From: an uncultured Clostridia bacterium
Lineage (GTDB): Bacteria > Bacillota > Clostridia > Oscillospirales > CAG-382
NCBI GenBank assembly: GCA_947627335.1
Contig: CANQVQ010000002.1
Location: forward strand, 1-37,317
Length of the DNA: 37,317 bases
Direction of reading: 5' to 3'
Below are positions 7,855 to 16,683 of the stretch, one piece after another. A program made the translations under genes and the position numbers. The notes under the pieces were generated by a model. The model was not told the DNA's origin. It saw only the letters and a list, made by a program, of their open reading frames with translations, and searched no databases. Numbering within the stretch: position 1 is the first letter of the stretch; the number at the start of each line of letters is the position of its first letter.

Positions 7855-7908
7855 AAAAAAATCCCCCGCCATGGCGAATTTCGTCACCGGCGGGGGAGCG
7901 TTTTTTCT
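7855..7908. terminator. bidirectional terminator between convergent genes
   Basis: Stem CCCCCGCC (7863-7870) with GGCGGGGG (7889-7896), extended by an inner GCGAA/TTCGT pairing, flanked by seven A on the left and six T on the right. It serves the zinc-ribbon gene (+) and the metallopeptidase gene (-). Confidence 0.9.
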
Positions 7909-9948
7909 TCAAGCGGCGGGCAGGAAGGACGCGACCGCGTTCTCGTCGATCGGTCCGAGGTAGGTTTCCCAGTACAGCGGCGAAGAGCTTTCGCCGCAGG
8001 ATGGGAAGCACTGCCGCAGGATATAGCTGTAAAAACGGGCTTTTTCAAGCAGATGCGGCGCCTTGAGCGGCTCGGGCAGTTTGCCGTCGAGCGGACCGAA
8101 CAGGTTCTCCATGATCCGCGCACGGTCCTCGGTCGGGAACGTGCGGGAATACGCGTCCACGAACCAGACGCGGGACTGCGAGGATTCGTCGGTCTATGTG
8201 TACGCCGAGTTCGCGTCATATCGGTCGTAGGAATAGGTGTAGGCGTTTCGGAAGGGGTGTAGTTCCTCCCAAAGCCGTATCCAATCGTTGTCGGAATCCG
8301 CCGAGACCGCCTCGATCCGGTAGTCGAAAACGTGGGAAAGCTCGTGCGGGAGGGTGGTTTCCAGCCCGTTGTAGACGTCGAGCGCCATGAGAATGTTTTC
8401 CCCGTCAACCGTCGTCACACCGCTCGCCGTGGCGACCCCGTCCGACAGGTAGCCGTACAGCCCCGAACACAGGTAGACGTGCAGTCCGCCGTCGAACAGC
8501 CCCTCGTACGTCTCCCGAAGCATTCCGTTCGGATAGCGGGACAGGATCCCGTCGATCACCCGCAGGGCGCGGCAGATGCCCAACGGGTCGCGTTCGACCT
8601 GCCCGACGTAGCCGGGGATCTCGAAATCGTTGCCATCCGAGCCGACGTGCAGGGTCACGCCGTAGGTTTCCTCCATCGTGTCGGTGATCCTTGCGAGGAA
8701 TTCGTCCGCGGTCTCCGCGTCCGTAAAGACGGTCTGCATCGGTTCCCCGTCGGCATTCGCGGCGCAGGCGGTCGGCAGGTCGTACAGGTAGCAGCGGGCG
8801 CCGTCGTACAGCAGGGCGGTCCCGTCCGCCGTCAGCGTGATTTTCGGCGTCACACCGGCAAACGCGAACCCGACGGCGCAGACGCCCGCACGCAGGTCGT
8901 AAAAACGGACGTAATCGTCCCACGAGACCGTCGCGCAGAAACCGAGCCCGAGGGACGCGAAACGCTCGTCGTCCCAGAGAAATTCCGCCGCGAACAGCCG
9001 GTTGCCGTCCGCGTCCGCCGTCGTCCCGCGCAGCAGAAGCCCCCGCTCGGCGCCGTCCAGCCGCAGCAGCCCGCCGAACGCCTCGCACACCGGGTCGCCC
9101 TGCGCAAGCAGGTCCGCTGTCGCTTCGCTGACCGAAAGCCGGACGAGAGAACCGCGTGAACCGGCGAGCAGGAAGCCGTCCGATTCGCACGAAAGCAGTT
9201 TCCACGACTGCGCACGGACGTCGGCGGAAACGCGGGTACGCGCTCCGGTCCGCAGGTCGAACAGCAGGAACGGGTCCTCCGCGCCGAATCCGGCGAGCAG
9301 GGTGTTCCCGTCCGCGGAAAGCGCCAGCAGGCGGGGCGCATTTTCGCCGGTGTAGTTCTCGCTCGCCTGCCGCAGGACGGTTTCCTTCCCGTTTCGGTCG
9401 CAGACGACCAGCAGGATCCCCTCCGGATCGGCGTACCAGAAGCCCCCGTCCGGCATCGAACCGTAAAAACGGCCGTCCGGCAGGGTCTTTTCCGCGAGCA
9501 GCGCCCCGGTGGACGCGTCGAACAGCCGCAGGCGGGAAATTGCTTCGCCCGCCTCGTAGTCGGTGTAGTCCAGTTGATACGTCTCCGCGACCCGGCGGAA
9601 TGCGCCGAATTCGCCGATCGATTCCGGCAGGTCGAGCGGCAGACCGTACAGGTACGGGGTGTCCGTCGATTCGCGGAACGCGGGCAAGTTCGCCGACGCG
9701 GGCAGGGCGTCCTGTCCGTTCGCGGTGAAGAAATCGGTCTCCTGCAGAGACGGCGCCGGGGCGGGCGAAACCGACGACGTATCGTCGACCGACGACGCGT
9801 CGTCAACCGACGAAGCGTCCGCGGAAACGGACGCGTCCGCCGACGGCGACGGACCGACCGGGTCGCCGGACGGCAAAACCGTCTCCGACGCGCAGCCGCA
9901 GACCAGCAGCGCAAGCAGTAAAAACAGGCAGATCCAACGTTTTTTCAT
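7909..9948 (-). pseudogene. lipoprotein with HExxH metallopeptidase site, interrupted by an in-frame TAG
   Basis: The frame is open from ATG 9948 (RBS AAAGGGGA) to TGA 7909 except for one amber codon at 8196-8194; 584 codons precede it and 94 follow, with no frameshift. The N-terminus MKKRW plus LLLALLVCGC is a lipoprotein signal (lipobox V-C-G-C). A Ser/Asp/Val-rich linker is followed by a propeller-like region (for example LLALSADGNTLLAGF) and then a zinc-peptidase region with LPHELSHVFDYRIE (HExxH). The codons after the TAG read RVWFVDAYSRTFPTEDRARIM, which looks like the segment that supplies the third (Glu/Asp) zinc ligand in gluzincin-type peptidases. The truncated product would therefore lack it. 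This is a nonsense mutation, a sequencing error or a read-through codon. Confidence 0.8.
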
Positions 9949-9970
9949 GAAAATCCCCTTTCGGAAGGGA

Positions 9971-10011
9971 GAAAAACAGGGCAAACCCGTTCCATACAGC
10001 GTTTGCCCTGT
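9971..10011 (-). terminator. terminator after leuS
   Basis: Perfect 11-bp stem ACAGGGCAAAC/GTTTGCCCTGT with a 14-nt loop; on the - strand it is followed by TTTTT. It ends the argS-to-leuS operon 28 bp after the leuS stop. Confidence 0.88.
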
Positions 10012-10038
10012 CCCGAAACGTCCCTTGCGGCGGGACGG

Positions 10039-12438
10039 TCATTTCACCACGAGGTTGCACAGCCGACCCGGCACATAGATCTGTTTGACGATCTGTTTGC
10101 CGGCGAGCATCGGGGAAAGCGTCCCGTCCGCCCGGATCGCGGCGAGGACGTCCTCCTGCGTCGCGTCGACCGGGACGGTCAGCCGTCCGCGCACCTTGCC
10201 GCAGAGCTGAACGGCGATCTCCACCGTCGCTTCCTTGGTCTTTTCCTCGTCGTATTCCGGCCACGAAGCGGCGGAGCAGAAGCCCTCTCCGCCCAATTCC
10301 TGCCACATTTCCTCGCAGATATGCGGCGCAAACGGGCAGAGCAGCTTGGTCAGGGTCATCAGGGACGCACGGTCGATCGCTCCGGCGGCGTAAACGTCGT
10401 TGACGAAGGTCATGATCGCGGCGATCGCCGTATTGAACTTCATGCTTTCGATGTCCTCGGACACCTTGCGGATCGTGCGGTGCAGCGGCGTCACCAGCGA
10501 CGGGACCGGTTCTTCGGTCAGCAGGTCCGTCAGCGCCGCGAAGCGGTCGATCAGGCGCTTGCAGCCGCGGACCGAGCTGTCCGACCACGGCGCCGCCTGC
10601 TCGTAATCTCCCATGAACAGGATATAGGTACGCAGCACGTCCGCGCCGTAGCGGTCGATGACGTCGTTCGGGTCGATGACGTTGCCGAGCGATTTGGACA
10701 TCTTCACGCCGTTCGCGCCCAGCACAAGCCCCTGCGCCGTCCGCTTCGCGTAAGGCTCCGGGCAGGGCACTACGCCGATGTCGTACAGGAAGCGGTGCCA
10801 GAAGCGGGAATAGATCATGTGACGGGTGACGTGCTCCATGCCGCCGTTGTACCAGTCCACCGGCAGCCAGTATTTCAGTTTTTCCGGGTCGGCGAGCGCC
10901 TTGTCGTTGTGCGGGTCGGCGTAGCGCAGGAAATACCAGGACGAACCCGCCCACTGGGGCATCGTATCCGTTTCCCGCTTCGCGTCGCCGCCGCACTTCG
11001 GGCATTTGCAGTTCACAAAGGACGCGACCTTCGCGAGCGGGGACTCCCCGCCCTCGCCCGGCTCGAAGTTCTCCACTTCCGGCAGCTTCAGCGGCAGTTC
11101 CTCATAGGGAACGCCCACCATGCCGCACTTCGGACAATGCACGATCGGGATCGGCTCGCCCCAGTAGCGCTGGCGGTTGAACGCCCAGTCCTTCATCTTG
11201 TACTGCACGCCCGCTTCGCCGACGCCGCGCTTTTCCAGCTCCTCGAGCATCCGCTCGATGGAGGATTTCTTATCGGTCAGCCCGTTGAGGAAGCCGGAAT
11301 TGATCATACGCCCTTCGCCCGTATACGCGTCCTCGGAGATGTCGCCGCCCTCGATGACCGGCAGGATCTCCACGCCGAACTTCTTCGCGAACGCGTAGTC
11401 ACGCGTATCGTGCGCCGGGACCGCCATGATCGCCCCGGTGCCGTACCCCATCATGACGTAGTCCGAAATGAAGATCGGGATCTCCCGACCCGTGATCGGG
11501 TTGATCGCCGTCAGCCCGTCGATGCGCACGCCGGTTTTGTCTTTGACCAGCTGGGTGCGCTCGAATTCCGTCTTTTTGGCGCATTCGGCGCGGTAGGCGC
11601 GCACTTCGTCCATGTTTCTGACCCTGTCCGCGTATGTGTCCAGCACCGGGTGCTCCGGGGCGATGACCATGAAGGTCACGCCGAAGAGCGTGTCGCAGCG
11701 GGTGGTGTAAATGCGAAGTTTGTCGTCGACCTCCTTGATGGGGAAGTTGACGAACGCGCCGGTAGACCGCCCGATCCAGTTCTCCTGCTGGTTGCGGATA
11801 TTCGGCAGGTAATCGACGTGGTCGAGCCCTTCGAGCAGTTTATCCGCGTAGGCGGTGATGCGCAGGTACCAGACGTCCTTGGACTTCTGCACCACGTCGT
11901 TGTGGCAGATGTCGCACTTCCCGCCCTGCGAATCCTCGTTGGAAAGCACCACCTGGCAGTGCGGACAGAAATTCACGAGCGTCTTATCGCGGAACACCAG
12001 TCCCGCGTCGAACATCTTGCGGAAGATCCACTGCGTCCAGCGGTAATACCCCTCGTCCGTCGTGTCCACCGTCCGGGACCAGTCGAAGGAGAAGCCGACG
12101 CGGCGGAGCTGGTCGGTGAACTTCCGAATGTTCCGGTCGGTCAGCACGCGAGGATGCACGCCATCCTTGATGGCGGTGTTCTCGGTCGGCAGACCGAACG
12201 CGTCGAAGCCGATCGGGAACAGGACGTTATACCCCTGCATCCGACGCTTGCGGGAGACGACCTCCAGCCCGCCGTACGCCTTGATATGCCCGATGTGCAT
12301 CCCGTGACCGCTCGGATAGGGGAACTCCACGAGCGCGTAGAACTTCGGCTTTTCGCTCCCGTCCACCGCCCGAAACAGACCAGCTTCCTCCCATTTTTTT
12401 TGCCATTTCGGCTCGATTTCCCTGAACTTGTATTCCAT
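10039..12438 (-). CDS. leuS: leucine--tRNA ligase
   Basis: Class Ia synthetase for tRNA-Leu, 799 residues, near the usual bacterial length. HIGH is at residues 48-51 within YPSGHGMHIGHIKAYG; the KMSKS loop is at about 579 (GVKMSKSLGN). The editing domain has TTRCDTLFGVTFMVIAPEHP. Cysteine clusters CPHC...CDIC and CPKCGM...CKCPKCGG match the zinc-binding elements of LeuRS. It is the last gene of the operon, 24 bp after rsfS; the synthetase genes argS and leuS thus bracket the operon. Confidence 0.98.
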   Translation of the reverse strand: MEYKFREIEPKWQKKWEEAGLFRAVDGSEKPKFYALVEFPYPSGHGMHIGHIKAYGGLEVVSRKRRMQGYNVLFPIGFDAFGLPTENTAIKDGVHPRVLTDRNIRKFTDQLRRVGFSFDWSRTVDTTDEGYYRWTQWIFRKMFDAGLVFRDKTLVNFCPHCQVVLSNEDSQGGKCDICHNDVVQKSKDVWYLRITAYADKLLEGLDHVDYLPNIRNQQENWIGRSTGAFVNFPIKEVDDKLRIYTTRCDTLFGVTFMVIAPEHPVLDTYADRVRNMDEVRAYRAECAKKTEFERTQLVKDKTGVRIDGLTAINPITGREIPIFISDYVMMGYGTGAIMAVPAHDTRDYAFAKKFGVEILPVIEGGDISEDAYTGEGRMINSGFLNGLTDKKSSIERMLEELEKRGVGEAGVQYKMKDWAFNRQRYWGEPIPIVHCPKCGMVGVPYEELPLKLPEVENFEPGEGGESPLAKVASFVNCKCPKCGGDAKRETDTMPQWAGSSWYFLRYADPHNDKALADPEKLKYWLPVDWYNGGMEHVTRHMIYSRFWHRFLYDIGVVPCPEPYAKRTAQGLVLGANGVKMSKSLGNVIDPNDVIDRYGADVLRTYILFMGDYEQAAPWSDSSVRGCKRLIDRFAALTDLLTEEPVPSLVTPLHRTIRKVSEDIESMKFNTAIAAIMTFVNDVYAAGAIDRASLMTLTKLLCPFAPHICEEMWQELGGEGFCSAASWPEYDEEKTKEATVEIAVQLCGKVRGRLTVPVDATQEDVLAAIRADGTLSPMLAGKQIVKQIYVPGRLCNLVVK

Positions 12439-12462
12439 GGTGGTTGTCCTTCCTTTCCCGGG

Positions 12463-12831
12463 TCAGTTCTCGCCGCCCCAGAGCCGTTCGAGATGATAGA
12501 ATTTCCGCCCCTCGTCGGTGAAAATATGCACGACGACCGAACCGTAGTCCAGCAGGTACCACATACTGTTGCGGTAGCCTTCGATGTGCAGCGGTCCGAC
12601 GTTCAATTCCTGTCGAATGCGAAATTCCACCTCGTCCGCCAGTGCGCGGACGTGCGTGCCGGACGTGCCGGTCGCCAGGACGAAGAAATCCGCCAGCGGG
12701 GTCTGCTTCGCGACCGGGAGCGTCTGGACGTCCAGCCCCTTCTTGTCCTCGAGCGCGGACGCGGCGAGCGCCGCGATGCGTTCGGCGAGTTCCTTTTGCC
12801 GTTCTTCGGTCAACGGTCGTTCCATATCCAT
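12463..12831 (-). CDS. rsfS: ribosomal silencing factor RsfS (Iojap/YbeB)
   Basis: 122 residues, the normal length. RsfS binds protein uL14 on the large ribosomal subunit and blocks subunit joining when nutrients are short. Family sequence is visible at ADFFVLATGTSGTHVRALADEV and in the C-terminal WYLLDYGSVVVHIF segment, where the acidic/aromatic pattern of Iojap proteins is kept. It follows yqeK by 6 bp, the usual nadD-yqeK-rsfS order of Firmicutes. Confidence 0.96.
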   Translation of the reverse strand: MDMERPLTEERQKELAERIAALAASALEDKKGLDVQTLPVAKQTPLADFFVLATGTSGTHVRALADEVEFRIRQELNVGPLHIEGYRNSMWYLLDYGSVVVHIFTDEGRKFYHLERLWGGEN

Positions 12832-12837
12832 ACTCTG

Positions 12838-13491
12838 TTATCCGTCCTTTCCCGTGTGTGGGTTCGTCGTTTTGACGAGCCTGAGATAGTCGTTTCGCGC
12901 CTCGACGGTGCAGGAATCGATCGGTTTGCGTTCCGCAAGCAGGAACCGCACCGTCGTGTCAAAGGAGCGCACCAGCGCCAGATACAGCGCACGCGTCTTG
13001 TCCCTGCGCGACTGATACTGCCGTTCGTAGTATTCCCGCAGACGCGTGCAGGCCGGGTCCGTCCGCCCGGGTTCGATATAATCGGCAAAGTAGATCACCA
13101 GCTCCAGCGGGCGCATGGCGGGCCGCCCGGTCGTGTGCCAGCGGACCGCCGAGCAGATCTTCTCCGGCGCACCGTAAAGATGTTCCGCGAGCAGCGACGC
13201 CGAACGTGCGTGCAGCAGCTTCGGCGTTTCCAATTCCTCCGCCGGGACCTCCATGCCGTACCGCCGGCAGATCTCCAGCTGCTTCTCGATCGGGTACTCC
13301 TTGGTGTAATCGTGCAGGAGCGCCGCCAGTTCCGCCTCCTCCGGCGTGATCTCCGCCGGGAAGTGCCGCTCTGCCAGCAGTTTCGCCGTCCCGACGACCC
13401 CTTCGGTGTGCCGACGGCGCTTTTCGCTCATGCGCAGGTCCCGCCGCACGGTTTCGATCAGTTCCTTCATACGTTCCTTCCCGTTTTTCAA
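12838..13491 (-). CDS. yqeK: YqeK-type HD-domain bis(5'-nucleosyl)-tetraphosphatase
   Basis: 217 residues of the HD superfamily. The metal-binding histidines and aspartate are seen in RRHTEGVVGTAKLLAERH and LLHDYTKEYP (HD pair), with a further HARSASLL and a distal WHTTG/YFADYIEP segment. YqeK proteins hydrolyse Ap4A symmetrically to ADP. The start ATG overlaps the nadD stop in an ATGA arrangement, which implies translational coupling. Confidence 0.94.
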   Translation of the reverse strand: MKNGKERMKELIETVRRDLRMSEKRRRHTEGVVGTAKLLAERHFPAEITPEEAELAALLHDYTKEYPIEKQLEICRRYGMEVPAEELETPKLLHARSASLLAEHLYGAPEKICSAVRWHTTGRPAMRPLELVIYFADYIEPGRTDPACTRLREYYERQYQSRRDKTRALYLALVRSFDTTVRFLLAERKPIDSCTVEARNDYLRLVKTTNPHTGKDG

Positions 13492-14072
13492 ACGTAAAGT
13501 CCTTTTTCCGCGATATAGCGGTTGACGGCGTCGCAGCAGAGCGAGAGGTCCCCCGCCCGACGGGCGGTCGAGGACGCGTCGAGCGCCTGAAAGCGCAAAA
13601 TCCGAAAGTTCGCGCCGTAGTTCCTTTCCAGTTCCGCGACGAGCGCCGTCACGTCCCGCCCGCTGCGGTTCGCGAGCGCGACGGTCACGTTTGCGAGCAG
13701 TTCCCGCACGTTTTTCCAGCGCGGAAGCCCCTCCAGCCAGTCATCCCCGAAGAACAGGTACAGCTCCGCGCCCGGGTGCATCCGTTTCAGTTCGGACACC
13801 GTGTCGCAGGTATAGCTCACGCCGCCCCGACGCACTTCGAGGTCGCTGACGAGAAACCCGTCCTTCTCCTTCCCCGCGAACGCCAGACGCAGCATGGCGA
13901 GCCGGTCCTCCGCCGGGGCGACCTTGCGGTCCTTGAGGTTCGGGATACTGTTCGGGAGGACGTAGACCAGGTCCAACGCGCACTCCTCCCGAAAGCGCTC
14001 CGCCGCACGGACGTGCCCGTTATGCACCGGGTCGAAGCTGCCGCCGAAGATGCCGACACGCATGGGCGTCAC
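13488..14072 (-). CDS. nadD: nicotinate-nucleotide adenylyltransferase
   Basis: Adenylates nicotinate mononucleotide in NAD synthesis. The nucleotidyltransferase motif GGSFDPVHNGH is at residues 10-20. The C-terminal SSTARR replaces the usual ISSTxIR element, keeping its Ser-Ser-Thr and Arg. Length 194 is typical. The start could be M1 (overlapping the yebC stop by 4 bp) or M4; the overlap favours M1. Both this gene and yqeK are coupled to their upstream neighbours by 4-bp overlaps. Confidence 0.96.
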   Translation of the reverse strand: MTPMRVGIFGGSFDPVHNGHVRAAERFREECALDLVYVLPNSIPNLKDRKVAPAEDRLAMLRLAFAGKEKDGFLVSDLEVRRGGVSYTCDTVSELKRMHPGAELYLFFGDDWLEGLPRWKNVRELLANVTVALANRSGRDVTALVAELERNYGANFRILRFQALDASSTARRAGDLSLCCDAVNRYIAEKGLYV

Positions 14073-14791
14073 GCGTCCCAGTTATGCCAGACGTTCTGCA
14101 CGTCGTCGTTGTCCTCGAGCCGTTCGAGCAGTTTCTGCATCTGTCCCGCCTGCTCGTCGTCAAGCTCGACGTAGGTCGCCGGGACCTTTTCGATCTCCGC
14201 CGACAGGAACGTGTACCCCTTGCCGGACAGCGCTTCGCAGACCGCGGAAAAGTCCGCCGGTTCGGTGTAGATCTCAAAGCAGTCGTCCTCCGCCGAGAAA
14301 TCCCCCGCACCCGCTTCGAGTGCGGCGTCCATCAGCGCTTCCTCGTCCACGTCGCCCTCCTCGTTGGACACGACGACGACCCCTTTCTCCGAAAAGAGGA
14401 AGGACACGCACCCGTTCGTGCCGAGGTTGCCGCCGAACTTGTCGAACGCGTGCCGCACTTCCGGCGCCGTGCGGTTGCGGTTGTCCGTCGCCGCTTCGAC
14501 GATGACGGCGACCCCGCCCGGACCGTAGCCCTCGTAGGTGACGAACTCGTAGGCGGCACTGTTGTCGCTCGACGCCTTGTCGATGATGCGCTTGATATTG
14601 TCGTTCGGCACGTTGAGGCTCTTCGCCTTGGTGATCAGGTCGCGCAGCTTGGTGTTGGAAACCGGGTCCGCCCCGCCTTCCCGCACCGCCATGGCGATCT
14701 CCTTGCCGACTTTGGTAAAGACTTTTGCCCGTGCGGCGTCGGTCTTTTCCTTCTTGTGCATGATATTTTTCCACTTGGAATGTCCGGACAT
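14069..14791 (-). CDS. YebC/PmpR (TACO1-like) family protein
   Basis: 240 residues. The N-terminus MSGHSKWKNIMHKKEKTD is the family hallmark, which fixes the start at 14791 rather than three codons upstream. LRDLITKAKSLNVPNDNIKR and YEGYGPGGVAVIVE are also conserved. Members were long called transcriptional regulators; work on TACO1 and YebC homologues supports a role in translation of polyproline stretches. Here it lies between argS and nadD, 42 bp from argS. Which of the two roles applies cannot be read from the sequence. Confidence 0.96.
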   Translation of the reverse strand: MSGHSKWKNIMHKKEKTDAARAKVFTKVGKEIAMAVREGGADPVSNTKLRDLITKAKSLNVPNDNIKRIIDKASSDNSAAYEFVTYEGYGPGGVAVIVEAATDNRNRTAPEVRHAFDKFGGNLGTNGCVSFLFSEKGVVVVSNEEGDVDEEALMDAALEAGAGDFSAEDDCFEIYTEPADFSAVCEALSGKGYTFLSAEIEKVPATYVELDDEQAGQMQKLLERLEDNDDVQNVWHNWDA

Positions 14792-14833
14792 ACCTATCAA
14801 CTCCCTATTGTTTGTAACGGTTGCAAATCCTTC

Positions 14834-16540
14834 TCAAATTTCTTCCGTGCGGCGGATCCCGAGCAGGTCGAGCCCGTTTCCGATGACCGTGCGCGTCGCC
14901 GCGGACAGGCGCACCCGGAAGACGCGCGCATCCTCCGCGTCCGCGCCGAGAATGCGGCAATTGTGGTAGAACTGGTTGAAAAGCGCACAGACGGCGAGCA
15001 GATAGCGGGAGATCACGCTCGGTTCATACGCCTCAAGCGCACGGTCGACCGCTTCCGGGAACTCGGAGAGCTTCTTCGCGAGCGCCGTTTCCTCCGCGCA
15101 CGGCGCATAGCCGACGGGGGACGCGGGCGGCAGTCCGCCGTTTTTGCGCAGGATGCTCGACGTGCGGGCGTAGGTGTACTGTACATACGGTCCGGCGTTG
15201 CCCTCGAAGGAGAGCGCGTCCTCCCAGTTGAAGTCGCTGTCCTTGATACGGCTGTTGGACAGGGCGTTGAACACCACGGCGCCGACGCCGACCGCCTTCG
15301 CGGTCTCCTCGCGATTGGGCAGGTCCGGGTGCTTTTCGGCGATGACCTGCTCGCACTTGCGGATCGCTTCGGAAAGCAGGTCCTCCAGCAGCACGACGTT
15401 CCCGGTCCGGGACGCGAGCTTCTCCCCGCCGACGCTCATTGTGCCGTAGGGGACGTGCACCAGCCCGTCCGCCCAATCGTAGCCCATCTTGCGGACCACC
15501 CGGAACCACTGCGCGAAATGCAGGCTTTGCCCCGCGCTCGTCACATATATGCACTTCTCGAAATCATAGGTCTTTTTGCGCCAGATCGCGGCGGCGATGT
15601 CCCGCGCCGGATAGAGCGTCGAACCGTCCCGCTTGAGGATCAGGCAGGGGGGCATCCCCTCCTCGTCCAGCCGCACGACCGACGCGCCGTCGTCCAGTTC
15701 GAGCAGCCCCTTCTCCCGCAGTTCTTCCACCACGGCGGGCATCTTGTCCGAAAAGAACGCCTCCCCGACGTAGGAATCGAACGTGATCCCCAGCAGATCG
15801 TAGGTTTTTTGGTACTCCGGCAGGGAGATGTCCTTGAAGGTCTTCCAGATCCGCAGGCATTCCTCGTCCCCGCATTCCAGCCGGTGGAAGGCGTCCCGCG
15901 CCGCCTGCGTCAGGGACGGGTCCTCCTTTTCCGCCGTGCAGAAGCGGACGTAGAGCTTTTCCAGTTCGGTGATCCCGCCCTGCTCCAGCTTTTCCTGCGA
16001 CGACCAGTTCCGATAGGCGTAGATCAGCTTGCCGAACTGCGTCCCCCAGTCGCCGAGGTGGTTGATGGCGACGGTCCTGTAGCCGTGGAAATCGAACAGG
16101 TTCCGCAGGGCGTTGCCGATGACCGTCGTGCCGAGATGCCCGAGATGGAAGCGCTTGGCGATGTTGGGGGAGGAGAAATCCAGGCAGACCGTCTTGCCGT
16201 TCCCCTCGTCGGAGGAGCCGAAACGCTCGTTTTGCAGAATTTCATCGACCGCCGAGACCGCCGACGCGCCGTCGTAGAAGAAATTGAGGTACCCCCCGAC
16301 CGCTTCGACCTTAGAGATGCCCTCCGTCCCGACGAACGCACCCGACAGCTCGGACGCGATCTTCGGCGGTGCGCTCCGCAGCAGCTTCGCCAGCTTGAAG
16401 CAGGGAAGCGCTAAGTCGCCCAACTTCGGGTCGGCGGGGGTTTCAAACAGCCCGACCGCCTCCGCCGCCGTCAGGGAGACCCCCTGCCCGTCGAGCAGCG
16501 ACGCGAGCTTTTCCGCGAGAATGGTTTTGTTGTCACGCAT
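14834..16540 (-). CDS. argS: arginine--tRNA ligase
   Basis: Class Ia synthetase, 568 residues. The HIGH equivalent HLGHLGT follows SSPNIAKRF at about residue 130. There is no canonical KMSKS; the region MSVGGEKLASRTGNVV takes its place, as in most ArgRS. The C-terminal DALR anticodon-binding domain is visible at VISRYLLAVCALFNQFYHNCRIL. It is the first gene of the operon, with a consensus promoter 80 bp upstream and no T-box-like leader. Confidence 0.97.
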   Translation of the reverse strand: MRDNKTILAEKLASLLDGQGVSLTAAEAVGLFETPADPKLGDLALPCFKLAKLLRSAPPKIASELSGAFVGTEGISKVEAVGGYLNFFYDGASAVSAVDEILQNERFGSSDEGNGKTVCLDFSSPNIAKRFHLGHLGTTVIGNALRNLFDFHGYRTVAINHLGDWGTQFGKLIYAYRNWSSQEKLEQGGITELEKLYVRFCTAEKEDPSLTQAARDAFHRLECGDEECLRIWKTFKDISLPEYQKTYDLLGITFDSYVGEAFFSDKMPAVVEELREKGLLELDDGASVVRLDEEGMPPCLILKRDGSTLYPARDIAAAIWRKKTYDFEKCIYVTSAGQSLHFAQWFRVVRKMGYDWADGLVHVPYGTMSVGGEKLASRTGNVVLLEDLLSEAIRKCEQVIAEKHPDLPNREETAKAVGVGAVVFNALSNSRIKDSDFNWEDALSFEGNAGPYVQYTYARTSSILRKNGGLPPASPVGYAPCAEETALAKKLSEFPEAVDRALEAYEPSVISRYLLAVCALFNQFYHNCRILGADAEDARVFRVRLSAATRTVIGNGLDLLGIRRTEEI

Positions 16541-16619
16541 AGTCCTGTTTCCTTATATGATGGTAATAAAGCGTCGTTTGCAAGGGATGACCCCGATGCC
16601 GCATAGGATAAATCAGTAT

Positions 16620-16648
16620 ATTATAGCATAGGGTTTCCGGCTTGTCAA
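16620..16648 (-). promoter_or_regulatory. promoter of the argS-yebC-nadD-yqeK-rsfS-leuS operon
   Basis: On the - strand TTGACA (16648-16643), 17-bp spacer, TATAAT (16625-16620): a perfect vegetative consensus. It lies just upstream of the divergent LysM-GH18 gene. Confidence 0.92.
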
Positions 16649-16683
16649 GCATTTTCCGACGACTTTGAAGGGAAGAACGGGCA

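Noticed and set aside
6784..7900. Integrated element with an att duplication of the tRNA-Tyr 3' end
   Set aside because: No copy of the tRNA-Tyr 3' end is seen downstream of the low-GC cassette and there is no integrase.
10003..13497. Very long open frame (over 1100 codons) on the + strand opposite leuS, rsfS and yqeK
   Set aside because: It is antisense to well-supported genes, its translation is Arg/His/Val-rich without domains, and high GC makes such antisense frames common. The frames at 14084-16414 (+), 18429-20570 (+) and 28826-30493 (-) are rejected for the same reason.
16541..16683. T-box leader in front of argS (and of valS or leuS)
   Set aside because: The argS leader is under 80 bp, valS has a 21-bp gap, and no T-box motif or specifier hairpin is seen.
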